Shown one piece after another: positions 19,287 to 29,933 of a stretch of 47,662 bases of DNA. The stretch spans positions 1-47,662 of the forward strand of contig JALEJO010000126.1 of NCBI GenBank assembly GCA_022769365.1, written 5' to 3'. A program made the position numbers and the translations under genes. Below the pieces are notes generated by a model. That model was given only the letters and a program-made list of their open reading frames with translations. It was not told the origin of the DNA and searched no databases. The number at the start of each line of letters is the position of its first letter. The first letter of the stretch is position 1. Source of the stretch: Oscillospiraceae bacterium. Its GTDB lineage: Bacteria > Bacillota > Clostridia > Oscillospirales > Ruminococcaceae.

Positions 19287-19327
19287 CTAAACAGGATTGC
19301 GGTTTTTGTCCGCTTATATCTTATGAA

Positions 19328-19546
19328 TTACTTGGCTCTCCAGGTAATTCTGCCTTTTGTCAGATCGTACGGTGACATTTCAACCGTAACCTTATCTCCC
19401 GGAACAATACGTATGTAGTTCATACGAAGTTTACCGGAAACGTGTGCCAATATGGTGTGTTTGTTTTTAAGTTCAACCTGAAACATTGCATTAGGCAAAG
19501 ATTCAAGAACTACACCTTCAACTTCAATTACATCTTCTTTGGACAT
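19328..19546 (-). CDS. infA: Translation initiation factor IF-1
   Basis: A 72-residue single OB-fold protein that blocks the ribosomal A site during initiation. The sequence starts [13 protein letters not shown] and contains the characteristic [19 protein letters not shown] and the C-terminal [16 protein letters not shown] precedes the ATG. It lies between the KOW-protein gene and rpmJ. Confidence 0.98.
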   Translation of the reverse strand: MSKEDVIEVEGVVLESLPNAMFQVELKNKHTILAHVSGKLRMNYIRIVPGDKVTVEMSPYDLTKGRITWRAK

Positions 19547-19569
19547 AGTTTTTCCTCCGTCAAGTATAT

Positions 19570-19806
19570 TTAGTCAGTGAACTGTTTCAGTGCCACTCTC
19601 AGCTTTTTGTCGGTGACCTGCGACAAATCAACAGTATGTTTTGTGACTCTTATGTGCTTTATGTTCTTTCTTTTCGGTGAAGCAAGTTTTCTTGTTTTTC
19701 CGTCAGCAATAAACACAAAATCATCATCTTTATCAACTATAACAAACCAGTTTCCGGAATCTCTTCCGGCTATTGCTTTAACCACAAGTCCTTTTGCAGC
19801 TTCCAT
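19570..19806 (-). CDS. KOW-domain RNA-binding protein (L14e-like)
   Basis: A 78-residue basic protein of the KOW/L14e-like family found between map and infA in many Clostridia and some Bacilli. The KOW stretch is [31 protein letters not shown], followed by a basic segment [18 protein letters not shown]. An RNA-binding, ribosome-associated role is inferred from the domain and operon; no specific function is established. Gaps to neighbours are 12 and 23 nt. Confidence 0.9.
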   Translation of the reverse strand: MEAAKGLVVKAIAGRDSGNWFVIVDKDDDFVFIADGKTRKLASPKRKNIKHIRVTKHTVDLSQVTDKKLRVALKQFTD

Positions 19807-19818
19807 GACAAACCTCCA

Positions 19819-20574
19819 CTAATCCGGATTTGTTAGAATTACAGGACCTTCAGTTGTTATGGCTATCTGATGCTCAAAATGAGCTGACAAACTGCCGTCT
19901 CTTGTAACAACCGTCCATCCATTGTTCAAAACTCTCACTGCATCGCCGCCCTGATTTATCATAGGTTCTATGCAGATCGTCATTCCAGCCATCAGTCTTG
20001 GTCCGTGACCCGGCTTTCCGTAATTCGGAATGTCAGGTGATTCGTGCAACTCACGACCTATACCATGACCACAGTACTCACGTACTATTCCATATCCTCT
20101 TGAAGCACAGTATTCTTCAACTGCGTGACCGATGTCACCGATTCTGTTACCGACAACTGCTTTTGAGATTCCCTCATAAAGACTTGCCTGTGTAACTTCA
20201 AGAAGTTTTTTGGCTTCATCTGATATTTTGCCTACACCAAATGTAGCACAATTATCGCCGTTAAAACCATCATATAATGCACCCACGTCAACACTTACAA
20301 TGTCGCCCTCACGGATAACTCGCTTTTTGCTTGGTATTCCGTGAATAACTTCATCATTTATTGATATGCAGGCACTTCCGGGAAAACCGCCATATCCGAG
20401 AAAATTCGGAACAGCACCGCATCCTCTGATAAACTCGTGAATGAGCTTATCAAGATGCTTTGTTGTCATACCCGGTTTAATCTGTTCTCCGGCATATTTT
20501 AACGCTGCTGCCGAAATTCTTCCGGCTTCACGCAGCTTTTGCAAATCTGTTTTGGATTTTATGCTAATACTCAT
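19819..20574 (-). CDS. map: Methionine aminopeptidase, type I
   Basis: Removes the N-terminal Met from nascent proteins. A 251-residue pita-bread-fold enzyme without the N-terminal zinc-finger extension. The dinuclear-metal ligands are visible in VSVDVGALYDGFNGDNCATF (two Asp), YCGHGIGRELHE (His), MTICIEPMIN (Glu) and the late SAHFEHQIAI (Glu). It lies 10 nt after adk, the standard spc-operon order. Confidence 0.98.
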   Translation of the reverse strand: MSISIKSKTDLQKLREAGRISAAALKYAGEQIKPGMTTKHLDKLIHEFIRGCGAVPNFLGYGGFPGSACISINDEVIHGIPSKKRVIREGDIVSVDVGALYDGFNGDNCATFGVGKISDEAKKLLEVTQASLYEGISKAVVGNRIGDIGHAVEEYCASRGYGIVREYCGHGIGRELHESPDIPNYGKPGHGPRLMAGMTICIEPMINQGGDAVRVLNNGWTVVTRDGSLSAHFEHQIAITTEGPVILTNPD

Positions 20575-20584
20575 CTGCGGTTCC

Positions 20585-21217
20585 TTAAGCGTTTAAAGCT
20601 TTTAAAACCAACTTACTTGTATCAGCGACTTCTTCCTGTCCGATAACTGTTTCAAGCTTACCCTGCTTTTCATAGTAATCTTTCAAAGGAGCAGTCTGTG
20701 AATGATATACAGAAAGTCGGTCAAGTACTGTTTCCGGACGGTCATCCTTACGGATTATTGTCTTTCCACCGCACTTATCACATTTATCTGCAACTTTTGA
20801 TGGTTTGAAATCAACGTGGTATGTAGCACCGCAGTCTTCGCAAACTCTTCTGCCTGATACACGTTTTTTAATTGTTTCATCAGGAACAAATATCTCAAGA
20901 ACTTTGTCTATTTTAACGCCCATGGCATCAAGTGCTTCAGCCTGTGGAACTGTTCTTGGGAAACCATCAAGTATAAATCCGTTTTTGCAGTCATCAGCAG
21001 CAATTCTGTCTTTAAGAATTCCGATAACAATTTCATCCGATACAAGTGCACCGCTTTCCATTGCTTCTTTTGCTTTAAGACCATACTCTGTGCCGTTTTT
21101 AACAGCTTCTCTGAGCATATTGCCTGTTGAAATCTGCGGAATGTTTAAGTTTTCAGAGATAACCTCTGCCTGTGTGCCTTTTCCTGCACCAGGAGCGCCC
21201 AATAAAATTAAATTCAT
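20585..21217 (-). CDS. adk: Adenylate kinase
   Basis: Interconverts ATP + AMP and 2 ADP. A 210-residue long-form kinase with a P-loop [12 protein letters not shown], the AMP-binding DGFPRT motif, and a LID domain carrying four Cys (CEDC, CDKC) typical of the zinc-binding Gram-positive type. It lies 14 nt after secY. ATG start at 21217 with AAGGAG upstream. Confidence 0.98.
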   Translation of the reverse strand: MNLILLGAPGAGKGTQAEVISENLNIPQISTGNMLREAVKNGTEYGLKAKEAMESGALVSDEIVIGILKDRIAADDCKNGFILDGFPRTVPQAEALDAMGVKIDKVLEIFVPDETIKKRVSGRRVCEDCGATYHVDFKPSKVADKCDKCGGKTIIRKDDRPETVLDRLSVYHSQTAPLKDYYEKQGKLETVIGQEEVADTSKLVLKALNA

Positions 21218-21231
21218 CAGTTTAATTCTCC

Positions 21232-22566
21232 TTATTCAAGGAATCCCTTATGATGACGCATCATCAAGTGTGATTCAAGTGTACGTACTGTTTCTATTGC
21301 AACACTTACAACGATAAGAATTGAAGTACCACCCATTGAGAGTGAGCTCAAGTTTGAATCGAGGTGAGTGAGGAATATTGGTAAAATAGCAATAACACCA
21401 AGGAAGAATGCACCAACAAGTGTTATTTTTGAAAGAACTCTCTGAATGAAATCAGATGTTGGCTTACCAGGTCTGATACCAGGAATACCGCCGTTGTTCT
21501 GTCTTAAATTGTTTGCAATTTCAATTGGGTTGTACTGCATAGCCACATAGAAATAGTTGAATGCAATGATAAGAATGAAGTAGAGAACTGCATATCCATA
21601 TGACTGAGTACTAAAGAAATGTATAAAGTGATAATAGAACTTCTGTCCGCCTGTCACTCCTTCAGCTGTTATATCAGCTACAGGCTGCTTGAACAGAGCA
21701 AGTGTACTTGGCAGAGACATGAATGACATAGCAAAGATGATTGGCATAACGCCGCTCATACATACCTTAACCGGAATATGTGATGACTGACCGCCATACT
21801 GCTTTCTTCCAACAACACGCTTTGCGTACTGAATAGGAATACGGCGTTCCGATGCATTCATAAATACGATGAAAGCAATCATCGCAATAAATAAAACAAG
21901 TATACCAAGTGAAACAAAGAAATATTTCTGTGGAGTTTCTTTTGTTAAAGTAACAAGTGTTCCGACATCTGTTGGGAATCTTGCAATGATACCTGCAAAA
22001 AGAATTATCGAGATACCGTTGCCTATACCCTTATTGTCAACTCTGTTACCAAGCCAAACAACTATTGAAGTACCAGCAATGAGTGAAAGTATAATTACAA
22101 ATGCTGCAAATACACCCTGACCGCCTGTTGTATACTTAACGGCACCCATACTGTTTTTCAGTGTAAGGTAGTAAGCAAATGACATAAATGCGGAAAGACC
22201 CACTGCCACGTACGCTGTTATTTTATTAAGTATCTTTCTTCCCGTTTCACCTTCCTGCGAAAGCCTCTCAAGTGGAGGAATCGCATATGTAAGAAGCTGA
22301 ATTATAATGGAAGCATTGATGTATGGAGTGATTGATAATGAAAATATTGTTGCTTTTGAAAGTGCACCACCTGTGATGATGTTCAAATATTCAAGGAAGT
22401 TTCCGCCTGTGGCAGATTCCTTCATCCAATCGCTTACCACTGATGTGTCAAGGAATGGTACAGTGATGACACTTCCTATTCTGAAGATTATGATGATAAA
22501 CAGGGTATAGAGAAGCTTTTTACGAATCTCCGGAACCTGCCAAGCGTTTTTCATTGTTTTAAACAC
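21232..22566 (-). CDS. secY: Protein translocase subunit SecY
   Basis: The channel-forming subunit of the SecYEG translocon, 444 residues with ten predicted membrane segments. Typical motifs include [13 protein letters not shown] near the N-terminus, [11 protein letters not shown] in the plug/TM2 region, and [15 protein letters not shown] in the cytosolic loop before TM9. The GTG at 22566 is the likely start ([19 protein letters not shown]), with GAGGTG 6 nt upstream inside the end of rplO; the two genes abut. The ATG four codons later has no good ribosome binding site. Confidence 0.98.
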   Translation of the reverse strand: MFKTMKNAWQVPEIRKKLLYTLFIIIIFRIGSVITVPFLDTSVVSDWMKESATGGNFLEYLNIITGGALSKATIFSLSITPYINASIIIQLLTYAIPPLERLSQEGETGRKILNKITAYVAVGLSAFMSFAYYLTLKNSMGAVKYTTGGQGVFAAFVIILSLIAGTSIVVWLGNRVDNKGIGNGISIILFAGIIARFPTDVGTLVTLTKETPQKYFFVSLGILVLFIAMIAFIVFMNASERRIPIQYAKRVVGRKQYGGQSSHIPVKVCMSGVMPIIFAMSFMSLPSTLALFKQPVADITAEGVTGGQKFYYHFIHFFSTQSYGYAVLYFILIIAFNYFYVAMQYNPIEIANNLRQNNGGIPGIRPGKPTSDFIQRVLSKITLVGAFFLGVIAILPIFLTHLDSNLSSLSMGGTSILIVVSVAIETVRTLESHLMMRHHKGFLE

Positions 22567-23025
22567 TTACATCACCTCAGCTTTTCCGCCAGCCTTTTCA
22601 ATTTTCTCAACAGCACTCTTTGAGAATTTTGCTGCTTTAACTGTCAGTTTAGCTGTCAGCTCTCCGTTTCCTAAAACTTTAATTCCGTCATAAACCTTTA
22701 TACCACTTTCCTTGTATGAAACAAGACCTGTAGCATAAAGAAGTTCTGCGTCAACAACAGTTCCGTCCTGGAACTTGTTTAAATCTGATACATTTACAGT
22801 TGCGTAAGTTTTACCAAAGATATTGTTGAAACCTCTCTTTGGAATTCTTCTTGCAAGTGGCATCTGTCCGCCTTCGAAGCCGATTCTTACTCCGCCGCCG
22901 CTTCTGGCTTTCTGACCCTTATGACCCTTGCCGGCTGTTTTACCGTTGCCTGAACCATGGCCTCTGCCAATTCTTTTAACGTCTCTGATTGAACCTTCTG
23001 CAGGTTTTAAATCGTGCAGCTGCAT
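22567..23025 (-). CDS. rplO: 50S ribosomal protein L15
   Basis: A 152-residue L15. It has a Gly/Lys/Arg-rich N-terminal extension ([26 protein letters not shown]) that threads into 23S rRNA and a globular C-terminal domain. It lies between rpmD and secY. Its stop codon directly adjoins the GTG start of secY, suggesting translational coupling. Confidence 0.98.
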   Translation of the reverse strand: MQLHDLKPAEGSIRDVKRIGRGHGSGNGKTAGKGHKGQKARSGGGVRIGFEGGQMPLARRIPKRGFNNIFGKTYATVNVSDLNKFQDGTVVDAELLYATGLVSYKESGIKVYDGIKVLGNGELTAKLTVKAAKFSKSAVEKIEKAGGKAEVM

Positions 23026-23043
23026 TTATGTGCACCTCCTTGC

Positions 23044-23220
23044 TTATATATCCTTAACCTCTACAAGATGAGATATTTTTTTGATTTTACCGAGTGTCTG
23101 TGGGTTATCCGGCTGAACTGTTACGTCGCCGATCTTTCTGAGGCCAAGTGAGTTTGCTGTATCAATCTGATCCTTTTTTCTGGCAATCAGACTTTTCTTA
23201 AGTGTAATTTCCTTTGACAT
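23044..23220 (-). CDS. rpmD: 50S ribosomal protein L30
   Basis: A 58-residue gene just below the ORF-track cut-off. The translation starts [20 protein letters not shown] and continues with [19 protein letters not shown], the conserved L30 core, ending VEVKDI. GGAGGC precedes the ATG. It lies between rpsE and rplO, the canonical place. Confidence 0.97.
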   Translation of the reverse strand: MSKEITLKKSLIARKKDQIDTANSLGLRKIGDVTVQPDNPQTLGKIKKISHLVEVKDI

Positions 23221-23234
23221 ATCAAATTGCCTCC

Positions 23235-23735
23235 TTAACCAAAGATTTCTTTAACTGTTTTGCCTCTCTTAGCAGCAACCTCTTCTGCTGATGTAAGTGA
23301 TGCCAAACCATTGATTGTAGCTCTTACAACGTTGCATGGGTTGTTTGAACGAAGAGATTTTGTACGGATATCCTTGATGCCTGCTACTTCGATTACGGCA
23401 CGGACAGGACCACCGGCGATAACACCAGTACCTGCTGCTGCCGGCTTCATAAGTACTCTGCCTGCACCGAATGCACCGACAATTTCATGAGGGATGGAAG
23501 TACCTCTAAGGTTTACCTTAATAAGGTTCTTTTTAGCATCTTCAATACCCTTACGGATTGCATCAGGAACTTCTCCTGACTTACCTAAACCGAAACCAAC
23601 TGTGCCGTTACCGTCACCTACAACAACGAGTGCTGCAAATTTCATAATACGACCGCCCTTAACGGTTTTAGATACTCTGTTGATAGAAACTACTCTTTCG
23701 AGAAGTTCTGTCTCTTTTGCATCAATATTAGCCAA
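23235..23735 (-). CDS. rpsE: 30S ribosomal protein S5
   Basis: A 166-residue S5 involved in decoding accuracy. The N-terminal double-stranded-RNA-binding-like domain has [16 protein letters not shown] and [17 protein letters not shown]. The C-terminal domain has [16 protein letters not shown] and [10 protein letters not shown]. It lies 14 nt upstream of rpmD and 17 nt after rplR. Confidence 0.98.
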   Translation of the reverse strand: MANIDAKETELLERVVSINRVSKTVKGGRIMKFAALVVVGDGNGTVGFGLGKSGEVPDAIRKGIEDAKKNLIKVNLRGTSIPHEIVGAFGAGRVLMKPAAAGTGVIAGGPVRAVIEVAGIKDIRTKSLRSNNPCNVVRATINGLASLTSAEEVAAKRGKTVKEIFG

Positions 23736-23752
23736 AAAAACTACCTCCCTTA

Positions 23753-24112
23753 TTAGAACTTAAGTCCGACTTCTCTTGCCGCATCAGCGAGTTCTTTGAT
23801 TCTTCCGTGATACAGATAGCCGCCTCTGTCGAATACAACTTCTGTAATTCCCTTATCCATTGCACGCTTTGCAACAAGTTCTCCAACTTTCTTAGCACCT
23901 TCAATGTTACCGCCGTTGCCGCTGAATTCCTTGTCAAGGCTTGAAGCCTGTGCAAGTGTTACAGCATTAACATCGTCAATAACCTGTGCATATATATGGT
24001 TTGTTGAACGATAAACGTTTAAACGTGGACGCTGAGGTGTACCGGAAATCTTGTTACGAACTCTTAAATGACGCTTTTTTCTTGCTTTATTGCTATCAAT
24101 GCGTTTAATCAT
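23753..24112 (-). CDS. rplR: 50S ribosomal protein L18
   Basis: A 119-residue L18, one of the 5S rRNA-binding proteins of the central protuberance. It has a basic N-terminus ([21 protein letters not shown]) and the conserved [14 protein letters not shown] and [23 protein letters not shown] segments. It lies between rplF and rpsE. Confidence 0.98.
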   Translation of the reverse strand: MIKRIDSNKARKKRHLRVRNKISGTPQRPRLNVYRSTNHIYAQVIDDVNAVTLAQASSLDKEFSGNGGNIEGAKKVGELVAKRAMDKGITEVVFDRGGYLYHGRIKELADAAREVGLKF

Positions 24113-24130
24113 ATCGATTTCACTCCTCTA

Positions 24131-24679
24131 TTACTTTTTACCCTTACCGGCTTTACCTTCCTTGCGGATGATGTGTTCGCCGAGATAATGGATTCCCTTG
24201 CCCTTGTATGGTTCAGGTGGACGCTTTTCACGTACTTCTGCTGCAAACTGACCAACAGCCTGCTTATCGATACCTGAAACAACAACCTGGTTTGGCTGTG
24301 GAACATCGAGCTTGATGTCGTCTGTTTCAGCAACAACTACAGGATGTGAGAAGCCAAGTGTTAAAACAACTTCCTTACCCTGCTTCTTTGCTCTGTAACC
24401 AACACCATCGATTTCCAAAGTCTTTGAATAGCCGTTTGTAACACCTTCAACCATGTTTGAAATAAGTGTTCTTGTTAAACCATGTAAAGACTTATGTTTT
24501 TTATCTTCTGAAGGACGAGTTACTTTTATAACGCCGTCTTCAACGTTTATTCCAAGTTCTTCTGAGAACTTCTTTGTTAATTCACCCTTAGGACCTTTTA
24601 CTGTGACAAGGTTGTGTTCTGCAACCTTAACATCAACACCTGCCGGTACACTAATTGGGCTGTTACCTATTCTTGACAT
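24131..24679 (-). CDS. rplF: 50S ribosomal protein L6
   Basis: A 182-residue L6 near the factor-binding centre of the large subunit. It begins MSRIGNSPISVPAGV, shows the duplicated L6 fold, and has the conserved PEPYKGKGIHYLGE segment before a basic C-terminus. It lies between rpsH and rplR. Confidence 0.98.
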   Translation of the reverse strand: MSRIGNSPISVPAGVDVKVAEHNLVTVKGPKGELTKKFSEELGINVEDGVIKVTRPSEDKKHKSLHGLTRTLISNMVEGVTNGYSKTLEIDGVGYRAKKQGKEVVLTLGFSHPVVVAETDDIKLDVPQPNQVVVSGIDKQAVGQFAAEVREKRPPEPYKGKGIHYLGEHIIRKEGKAGKGKK

Positions 24680-24691
24680 AAGTTACCCTCC

Positions 24692-25090
24692 TTACCAAAC
24701 AAATGCGAGTACTTCACCGCCGACATTAAGCTTACGAGCCTGTTTGTCAGTCATGATGCCCTTTGATGTTGAAACAATTGCAATACCAAGGCCTTTTCTT
24801 ACCTTAGGCATATCTGCACTGCTTGCATAAATACGTAAACCTGGCTTTGAAACTCTCTTGAGTCCAGTAATTACAGTTGAATTACTGTCATTATATTTAA
24901 GCACAACTCTGATTACACCCTGCTTGCCGTCTTCAATAACCTGAAAGCTCTTTACATATCCTTCGTCTACGAGGATCTGAACGATTGCTTTCTTTACATT
25001 AGATGCAGGAATGTCAACAGTGGCGTGCTTTGCTGTACCTGCATTACGAATTCTCGTAAGTAAGTCTGCGATTGTATCTGTAATCTGCAT
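24692..25090 (-). CDS. rpsH: 30S ribosomal protein S8
   Basis: A 132-residue S8, a 16S rRNA central-domain binder. It begins [18 protein letters not shown] and has the hallmark [27 protein letters not shown]-terminus. In E. coli S8 represses the spc operon; no corresponding site was looked for in detail here. It lies between rpsZ and rplF. Confidence 0.98.
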   Translation of the reverse strand: MQITDTIADLLTRIRNAGTAKHATVDIPASNVKKAIVQILVDEGYVKSFQVIEDGKQGVIRVVLKYNDSNSTVITGLKRVSKPGLRIYASSADMPKVRKGLGIAIVSTSKGIMTDKQARKLNVGGEVLAFVW

Positions 25091-25111
25091 GCCAATGACC
25101 TCCTTTTAATT

Positions 25112-25297
25112 TTACCAGCTTGCCTTTTTAACACCCGGAATTTTACCTTCATGTGCAAGTTCTCTGAAACAAATACGGCAGATGCCATACTTTCTTAAAT
25201 ATGCATGAGGTCTTCCGCAGATTTTACATCTGTTGTAAGCTCTTGTAGAATACTTGGGAGTTCTCTGCTGCTTCATTATCATTGCTGTTTTTGCCAT
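25112..25297 (-). CDS. rpsZ: 30S ribosomal protein S14, zinc-binding type Z
   Basis: A 61-residue short S14 with a zinc ribbon formed by CKIC and CRIC ([22 protein letters not shown]). The short zinc form is the housekeeping S14 of Gram-positive bacteria. It lies between rplE and rpsH. GGGAGGT precedes the ATG. Confidence 0.97.
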   Translation of the reverse strand: MAKTAMIMKQQRTPKYSTRAYNRCKICGRPHAYLRKYGICRICFRELAHEGKIPGVKKASW

Positions 25298-25312
25298 TTT
25301 GTAACCTCCCTA

Positions 25313-25852
25313 TTACTTAGCAAACGGAGCACCGAGTAATGTCAGTAACTCTTTTGCTTCTTCATCAGTTTTTGCTGTTGTAATGAAGTTTATATCCATG
25401 CCTCTTACCTTATCGATCTTTTCATATTCGATTTCAGGGAAGATAAGCTGTTCTTTAATACCTGTTGAGTAGTTACCTCTGCCATCAAAAGAATTTGGAT
25501 TGATTCCTCTGAAGTCACGTACACGTGGAAGGTCAATGTTAAAGAATTTATCTACAAATTCCCACATTTTTTCACTTCTGAGTGTAACCTTAACACCGAT
25601 TGGCATTCCTTCACGAAGTTTAAAGTTAGCAACAGATTTCTTAGCACGGCAAACAACCGGCTTCTGACCTGTGATTGCTGCAAGGTCTGCAACTATTGCA
25701 TCGATAACCTTTGCGTTTTCTTTAGCTTCGCCTGCTCCTACGTTAACTACTACTTTGTCGAGCTTCGGAATCTGCATAACGCTCTTGTATCCGAATTTCT
25801 TCATCATAGCCGGAGCAACGGTGCTATTATAATATTCTTTTAATCTAGCCAT
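25313..25852 (-). CDS. rplE: 50S ribosomal protein L5
   Basis: A 179-residue L5 that binds 5S rRNA and contacts the small-subunit head. Conserved stretches are [43 protein letters not shown] and [18 protein letters not shown]. It lies between rplX and rpsZ, 15 nt from the latter. Confidence 0.98.
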   Translation of the reverse strand: MARLKEYYNSTVAPAMMKKFGYKSVMQIPKLDKVVVNVGAGEAKENAKVIDAIVADLAAITGQKPVVCRAKKSVANFKLREGMPIGVKVTLRSEKMWEFVDKFFNIDLPRVRDFRGINPNSFDGRGNYSTGIKEQLIFPEIEYEKIDKVRGMDINFITTAKTDEEAKELLTLLGAPFAK

Positions 25853-25867
25853 TTCGTTTCTCCTTAA

Positions 25868-26215
25868 TTAGTTGAATTTGTGACCGCATTTTACGCAAAC
25901 ACGAACTTTATCTCTCTGAGTACCTTCGTGCTTAACTCTGACACCCTTTTTGCATTCTGGGCAGTAAAGCTGTACTTTGCAAGCATAGATAGGTGCTTCA
26001 GCTTCAACGATTCCGCCCTGCTGACCCATCTGTGTAGGCTTAATATGCTTTTTAACCATATTGATGCCTTCAACGATAACTTTCTGTTCCTTTGGGCTTA
26101 CTTCAAGTACTTTACCTGTCTTTGGTGTTTTTTTGTCGTCTTTATATTTTTCATTGAATTTGCCGACACGTAAAACGACAGTATCACCTGTTTTAACATG
26201 TACCTTATTTTTCAT
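25868..26215 (-). CDS. rplX: 50S ribosomal protein L24
   Basis: A 115-residue assembly-initiator protein with an N-terminal KOW motif (HVKTGDTVVLRVGKFNEKYK). The ORF track begins 13 residues early; the ATG at 26215 (MKNKVHVKTGD) matches the family. Its GGAGG lies 12 nt upstream, a long spacing, so the start is slightly uncertain. The C-terminal part carries two Cys pairs (CPEC, CVKC) that may bind zinc. Confidence 0.95.
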   Translation of the reverse strand: MKNKVHVKTGDTVVLRVGKFNEKYKDDKKTPKTGKVLEVSPKEQKVIVEGINMVKKHIKPTQMGQQGGIVEAEAPIYACKVQLYCPECKKGVRVKHEGTQRDKVRVCVKCGHKFN

Positions 26216-26234
26216 TTTACAATGACACCTCCAA

Positions 26235-26603
26235 TTAAAGTACTTCCGGTGCAAGACTCAAGATCTTTGTATAATCTTTGTCACGTAATTCTCTGGCAAC
26301 CGGTCCAAAGATACGTGTACCCTTTGGGTTTTTGTCTTCACGAATTATAACTGCTGCATTTTCATCAAAACGAATGTATGTTCCGTCTTCTCTTCTTAAA
26401 CCCTTGGCACTGCGAACGATTACAGCCTTTACAACTTCACCCTTCTTTACAACGCCGCCTGGTGTTGCCTTTTTAACGGAAGCTACCACTACATCACCGA
26501 TATTTGCATATCTTCTGCGTGTACCGCCTAAAACACGAATGCACATAAGTTCCTTCGCACCTGTGTTATCTGCAACTTTTAAATAAGTCTGCATCTGTAT
26601 CAC
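26235..26603 (-). CDS. rplN: 50S ribosomal protein L14
   Basis: A 122-residue L14 at the intersubunit face. It begins [22 protein letters not shown] with a GTG start at 26603, supported by AGGAGG 8 nt upstream and the family's usual MIQ start. Conserved [24 protein letters not shown] follows. It lies between rpsQ and rplX. Confidence 0.98.
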   Translation of the reverse strand: MIQMQTYLKVADNTGAKELMCIRVLGGTRRRYANIGDVVVASVKKATPGGVVKKGEVVKAVIVRSAKGLRREDGTYIRFDENAAVIIREDKNPKGTRIFGPVARELRDKDYTKILSLAPEVL

Positions 26604-26668
26604 GGGGAGTTCCTCCTTTCAGAAGCTACGAGCTTCTACTGAAATTGATATATGCTAATGATTTTATA

Positions 26669-26926
26669 TTACTTAGCTTTTTCTATAATGCTTACTAAAC
26701 GCCATCTCTTATCTTTTGAAAGAGGACGAGTTTCCATTATTTCAACACGATCGCCGATTCTGCACTCATTGTTTTCGTCATGAGCCTTGAAGCGAACTGT
26801 TCTCTTTACAATCTTCTTGTAAAGCGGATGTTTAACATTGTCTTCGATTGCAACAACAATTGTTTTATCCATCTTGTCGCTTACAACCTTGCCGACTCTT
26901 GTTTTTCTAAGGTTTCTTTCCTGCAT
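26669..26926 (-). CDS. rpsQ: 30S ribosomal protein S17
   Basis: An 85-residue OB-fold 16S rRNA-binding protein. It begins [25 protein letters not shown] and has the conserved [23 protein letters not shown]. It lies between rpmC and rplN, with a 65-nt gap before rplN, longer than most in this operon. Confidence 0.97.
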   Translation of the reverse strand: MQERNLRKTRVGKVVSDKMDKTIVVAIEDNVKHPLYKKIVKRTVRFKAHDENNECRIGDRVEIMETRPLSKDKRWRLVSIIEKAK

Positions 26927-26946
26927 TGTTAATATCCCCTTTCTGA

Positions 26947-27153
26947 TTATTCATTTTCAGCAGATTCAATTTCTGCTTCACGGAGAACTGTCTTAATGCG
27001 GGCAATGTCCTTTTTAACTGCCTTTATTCTTGCAGTATTTTCCAACTGGCTGACAGCAAGCTGAAAGCGAAGATTAAAAAGTTCTTCTTTTAATTCAGTT
27101 AACTTTTTTTCGCAATCGTCAACAGACATGCTGCGTATTTCTGTTGCCTTCAT
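26947..27153 (-). CDS. rpmC: 50S ribosomal protein L29
   Basis: A 68-residue helical hairpin protein at the peptide-exit side of the large subunit. It begins [18 protein letters not shown] with the conserved [24 protein letters not shown] core. It follows rplP by 2 nt, implying translational coupling. Confidence 0.97.
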   Translation of the reverse strand: MKATEIRSMSVDDCEKKLTELKEELFNLRFQLAVSQLENTARIKAVKKDIARIKTVLREAEIESAENE

Positions 27154-27155
27154 TC

Positions 27156-27578
27156 TTACTCTCCTCCCTGTTCTTCTTTTTTAACGAACTTTGTCTTGAT
27201 TGGAAGTTTGTGAGCAGCAAGTCTTAATGCTTCTCTTGCAACTTCTTCACTGACACCGTTTATTTCAAACATTACTCTGCCCGGCTTAACAACGGCTACC
27301 CAATATTCAGGAGCACCTTTACCTTTACCCATTCGAGTACCGAGCGGCTTGCTTGTTACAGGCTTGTCAGGGAATATCTTAATCCAGACCTGACCACCTC
27401 TTTTTGTGTATCTTGTCATCGCAATACGGGCAGCTTCTATCTGGTTAGCTGTGATCCATGCAGGTTCAAGAGCAACAAGACCAAAATCACCGTAAGCGAT
27501 TTTATTGCCTCTGTATGCCTTACCTGTCATACGACCTCTGTGTACACGACGATATTTTACTCTCTTAGGAAGCAGCAT
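27156..27578 (-). CDS. rplP: 50S ribosomal protein L16
   Basis: A 140-residue L16 near the A-site tRNA elbow. It begins [21 protein letters not shown] and has GFGLVALEP-type and [21 protein letters not shown] segments. Its first base overlaps the last base of rpsC. Confidence 0.98.
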   Translation of the reverse strand: MLLPKRVKYRRVHRGRMTGKAYRGNKIAYGDFGLVALEPAWITANQIEAARIAMTRYTKRGGQVWIKIFPDKPVTSKPLGTRMGKGKGAPEYWVAVVKPGRVMFEINGVSEEVAREALRLAAHKLPIKTKFVKKEEQGGE

Positions 27579-28360
27579 TACTGATTACCTCCTTCTCTTC
27601 TCTGTCTGAAGTTACCGTTACGGCGGTTATCGTTGTTGCCACGACGTCTTCTGTCGTTTCTTCTGCGATCATCACCTGATGACTTCTTTTCAGCTTTTTC
27701 TCTTGATGCAGCAGCCTTAGCAGCGTCACCCTTGAGAACTTCGCCTTTATAGATCCAAACCTTAACACCGAGCTTACCGTATGTTGTGTTTGCTTCAGCA
27801 AAACCATAATCGATATCAGCACGCATTGTCTGGAGCGGAATAGTACCTTCGTGGTAGCTTTCACTTCTTGCAATTTCAGCACCTGCAAGACGACCGCTTA
27901 CCTTAATTTTAATACCCTTTGAACCGAGACGCATTGTTCTGCTGATGCTCTGTTTCATAGCACGACGGAATGCAACTCTGTTTTCAAGATCAAGTGCAAC
28001 CTTTTCAGCTACGAGCTGTGCATCAAGGTCAGGCTGCTTAACTTCAACGATGTTGATAAATACCTGCTTACCAAGCTTCTGTTCAAGTTCTGCACGTAAT
28101 TTTTCGATTTCTGCACCGCCCTTACCGATTACGATACCAGGCTTAGCACAGCTGATGTGGATTCTTACCTTGCTGTCTGCAAATCTTTCGATTTCAATCT
28201 TCGGAACGCCAGCAGCATAAAGCTTCTTCTTGAGCATTTCTCTGATCTTGTAGTCTTCAACAAGATTTTCAGCGAAATCTTTTTTATTTGCAAACCAACG
28301 AGAATCCCAGTCCTTTATAACACCGACACGAAAACCGTGTGGATTAACTTTCTGGCCCAT
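27578..28360 (-). CDS. rpsC: 30S ribosomal protein S3 with extended RN-rich tail
   Basis: S3 lines the mRNA entry channel. It begins [20 protein letters not shown] and contains the type II KH motif ([15 protein letters not shown]) and the C-terminal domain ([14 protein letters not shown]). At 260 residues it is about 40 longer than the B. subtilis protein. The extra C-terminus is low-complexity Arg/Asn/Asp/Gly-rich ([20 protein letters not shown]). Such tails occur in some Clostridia, but this one is notable. It overlaps rplP by 1 nt. Confidence 0.98.
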   Translation of the reverse strand: MGQKVNPHGFRVGVIKDWDSRWFANKKDFAENLVEDYKIREMLKKKLYAAGVPKIEIERFADSKVRIHISCAKPGIVIGKGGAEIEKLRAELEQKLGKQVFINIVEVKQPDLDAQLVAEKVALDLENRVAFRRAMKQSISRTMRLGSKGIKIKVSGRLAGAEIARSESYHEGTIPLQTMRADIDYGFAEANTTYGKLGVKVWIYKGEVLKGDAAKAAASREKAEKKSSGDDRRRNDRRRRGNNDNRRNGNFRQRREGGNQ

Positions 28361-28378
28361 GTTTTATCCTCCTTGGGA

Positions 28379-28714
28379 TTAGTCTTTTTCACTTACTGCA
28401 ATAGTAATGTGTGATGTTCTTTTTAAAATTCTGAATGCTCTGCCCTTTGATCTCGGCATAATTCTCTTGAGTGTAGGGCCTGCGTTTACGTAGCATTCTG
28501 AAACATAAAGTTCATCTCTGCTCATACCATTGTTGTTTTCTGCATTTGCAATAGCGGACTTAAGCAATTTTGCCACGATAGGGCTTGCTGCTTTTGGTGT
28601 AAGTTCGAGAGTTGCGAGTGCAACGTCAACCGGCTTGTTTCTGATAAGGTCAAGCACGATTTTTACCTTACGAGGCGCAATTCTTTCATTACGCAAATAT
28701 GCTCTTGCTTCCAT
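28379..28714 (-). CDS. rplV: 50S ribosomal protein L22
   Basis: A 111-residue L22 whose hairpin lines the exit tunnel. It begins [25 protein letters not shown] and ends with the conserved tunnel-hairpin region [19 protein letters not shown]. It lies between rpsS and rpsC. Confidence 0.98.
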   Translation of the reverse strand: MEARAYLRNERIAPRKVKIVLDLIRNKPVDVALATLELTPKAASPIVAKLLKSAIANAENNNGMSRDELYVSECYVNAGPTLKRIMPRSKGRAFRILKRTSHITIAVSEKD

Positions 28715-28731
28715 CTGTAATCCTCCTTCCG

Positions 28732-29013
28732 CTATTTACCGTTATTTGATGTCTTTGATCCGGCATGGCCTTTAAATGTTCTTGTTGGAGCGAATTCACC
28801 AAGTTTATGACCTACCATATCTTCTGTAACGTATACCGGAACATGCTTGCGGCCATCATGTACTGCAAATGTATGTCCTACGAAATCAGGGAAAATTGTG
28901 GATGAGCGGCTCCAGGTTTTAACTACTTTCTTTTCGCCTGCCTGATTTAATGCATCAACCTTTTTCATAAGTGACTTTTCGACAAAAGGTCCTTTTTTAA
29001 TACTTCTGCTCAT
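28732..29013 (-). CDS. rpsS: 30S ribosomal protein S19
   Basis: A 93-residue S19 of the small-subunit head. It begins [23 protein letters not shown] and has the conserved [29 protein letters not shown]. It lies between rplB and rplV. Confidence 0.98.
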   Translation of the reverse strand: MSRSIKKGPFVEKSLMKKVDALNQAGEKKVVKTWSRSSTIFPDFVGHTFAVHDGRKHVPVYVTEDMVGHKLGEFAPTRTFKGHAGSKTSNNGK

Positions 29014-29034
29014 GAATCTGTTCCTCCTTTCCCA

Positions 29035-29868
29035 TTATTTACCGTTACGACGTTTTACAATGTACTTATCTGTCTTGTTACGCTTCTTACGAGTCTTGTA
29101 ACCAAGTGCTGGTTTACCCCATGGTGTAACAGGTGCCTTACGTCCGATAGGAGCACGGCCTTCACCACCACCGTGTGGGTGATCATTAGGGTTCATTACA
29201 GAACCTCTTACAGTAGGTCTTACACCGAGGTGACGTACCTTACCAGCCTTACCTCTGTTAACGTTTTCATGGTCAATATTGGAAACCTGTCCGATACTTG
29301 CTCTGCATGAGATCGGAACATATCTCATTTCGCCTGATGGTAAACGAACGAGTGCCTGTTTACCTTCTTTACCCATAAGCTGAGCCATATTGCCGGCTGA
29401 TCTTACGAACTGAGCACCTCTGCCAGGATAAAGTTCAATTGCGTGGATAAATGTACCAACTGGAATTGATTCAAGTGGAAGTGCGTTACCAGGCTTAATA
29501 TCTGCATCTGCACCACTGCGAACTACATCGCCGACTTTAAGGTCGTGTGGAGCAAGAATATATCTTTTTTCACCGTCTTCGTATTCAACGAGTGCGATGA
29601 ATGAACTACGGTTTGGATCGTATTCAAGAGTCTTAACAACTGCATTCATGCCGTCCTTATTTCTCTTAAAGTCAATGATACGATACTTTCTTTTATTAGC
29701 GCCACCCTTATGACGAACTGTGATTCTTCCGTAGCTGTTTCTACCAGAATGCTTCTTTAATGGTGTAAGAAGACTCTTTTCAGGTTTTACCTTTGAAAGA
29801 CCTGAGTAGTCAGTTACTGTCATGTTACGTCTTGAAGGAGTGGTTGGCTTAAAGGTTTTAATTGCCAT
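29035..29868 (-). CDS. rplB: 50S ribosomal protein L2
   Basis: A 277-residue L2 needed for subunit association and peptidyl-transferase assembly. It has the RNA-binding and C-terminal domains, including [19 protein letters not shown] with the conserved His near the peptidyl-transferase centre. The 65-nt gap to rplW is larger than most in the operon. Confidence 0.99.
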   Translation of the reverse strand: MAIKTFKPTTPSRRNMTVTDYSGLSKVKPEKSLLTPLKKHSGRNSYGRITVRHKGGANKRKYRIIDFKRNKDGMNAVVKTLEYDPNRSSFIALVEYEDGEKRYILAPHDLKVGDVVRSGADADIKPGNALPLESIPVGTFIHAIELYPGRGAQFVRSAGNMAQLMGKEGKQALVRLPSGEMRYVPISCRASIGQVSNIDHENVNRGKAGKVRHLGVRPTVRGSVMNPNDHPHGGGEGRAPIGRKAPVTPWGKPALGYKTRKKRNKTDKYIVKRRNGK

Positions 29869-29933
29869 TTTTAATCTCCTTAGAATGTATTATTTTGCGG
29901 GAACATTACTCCCATACAAAAGACGGTTTAAAA

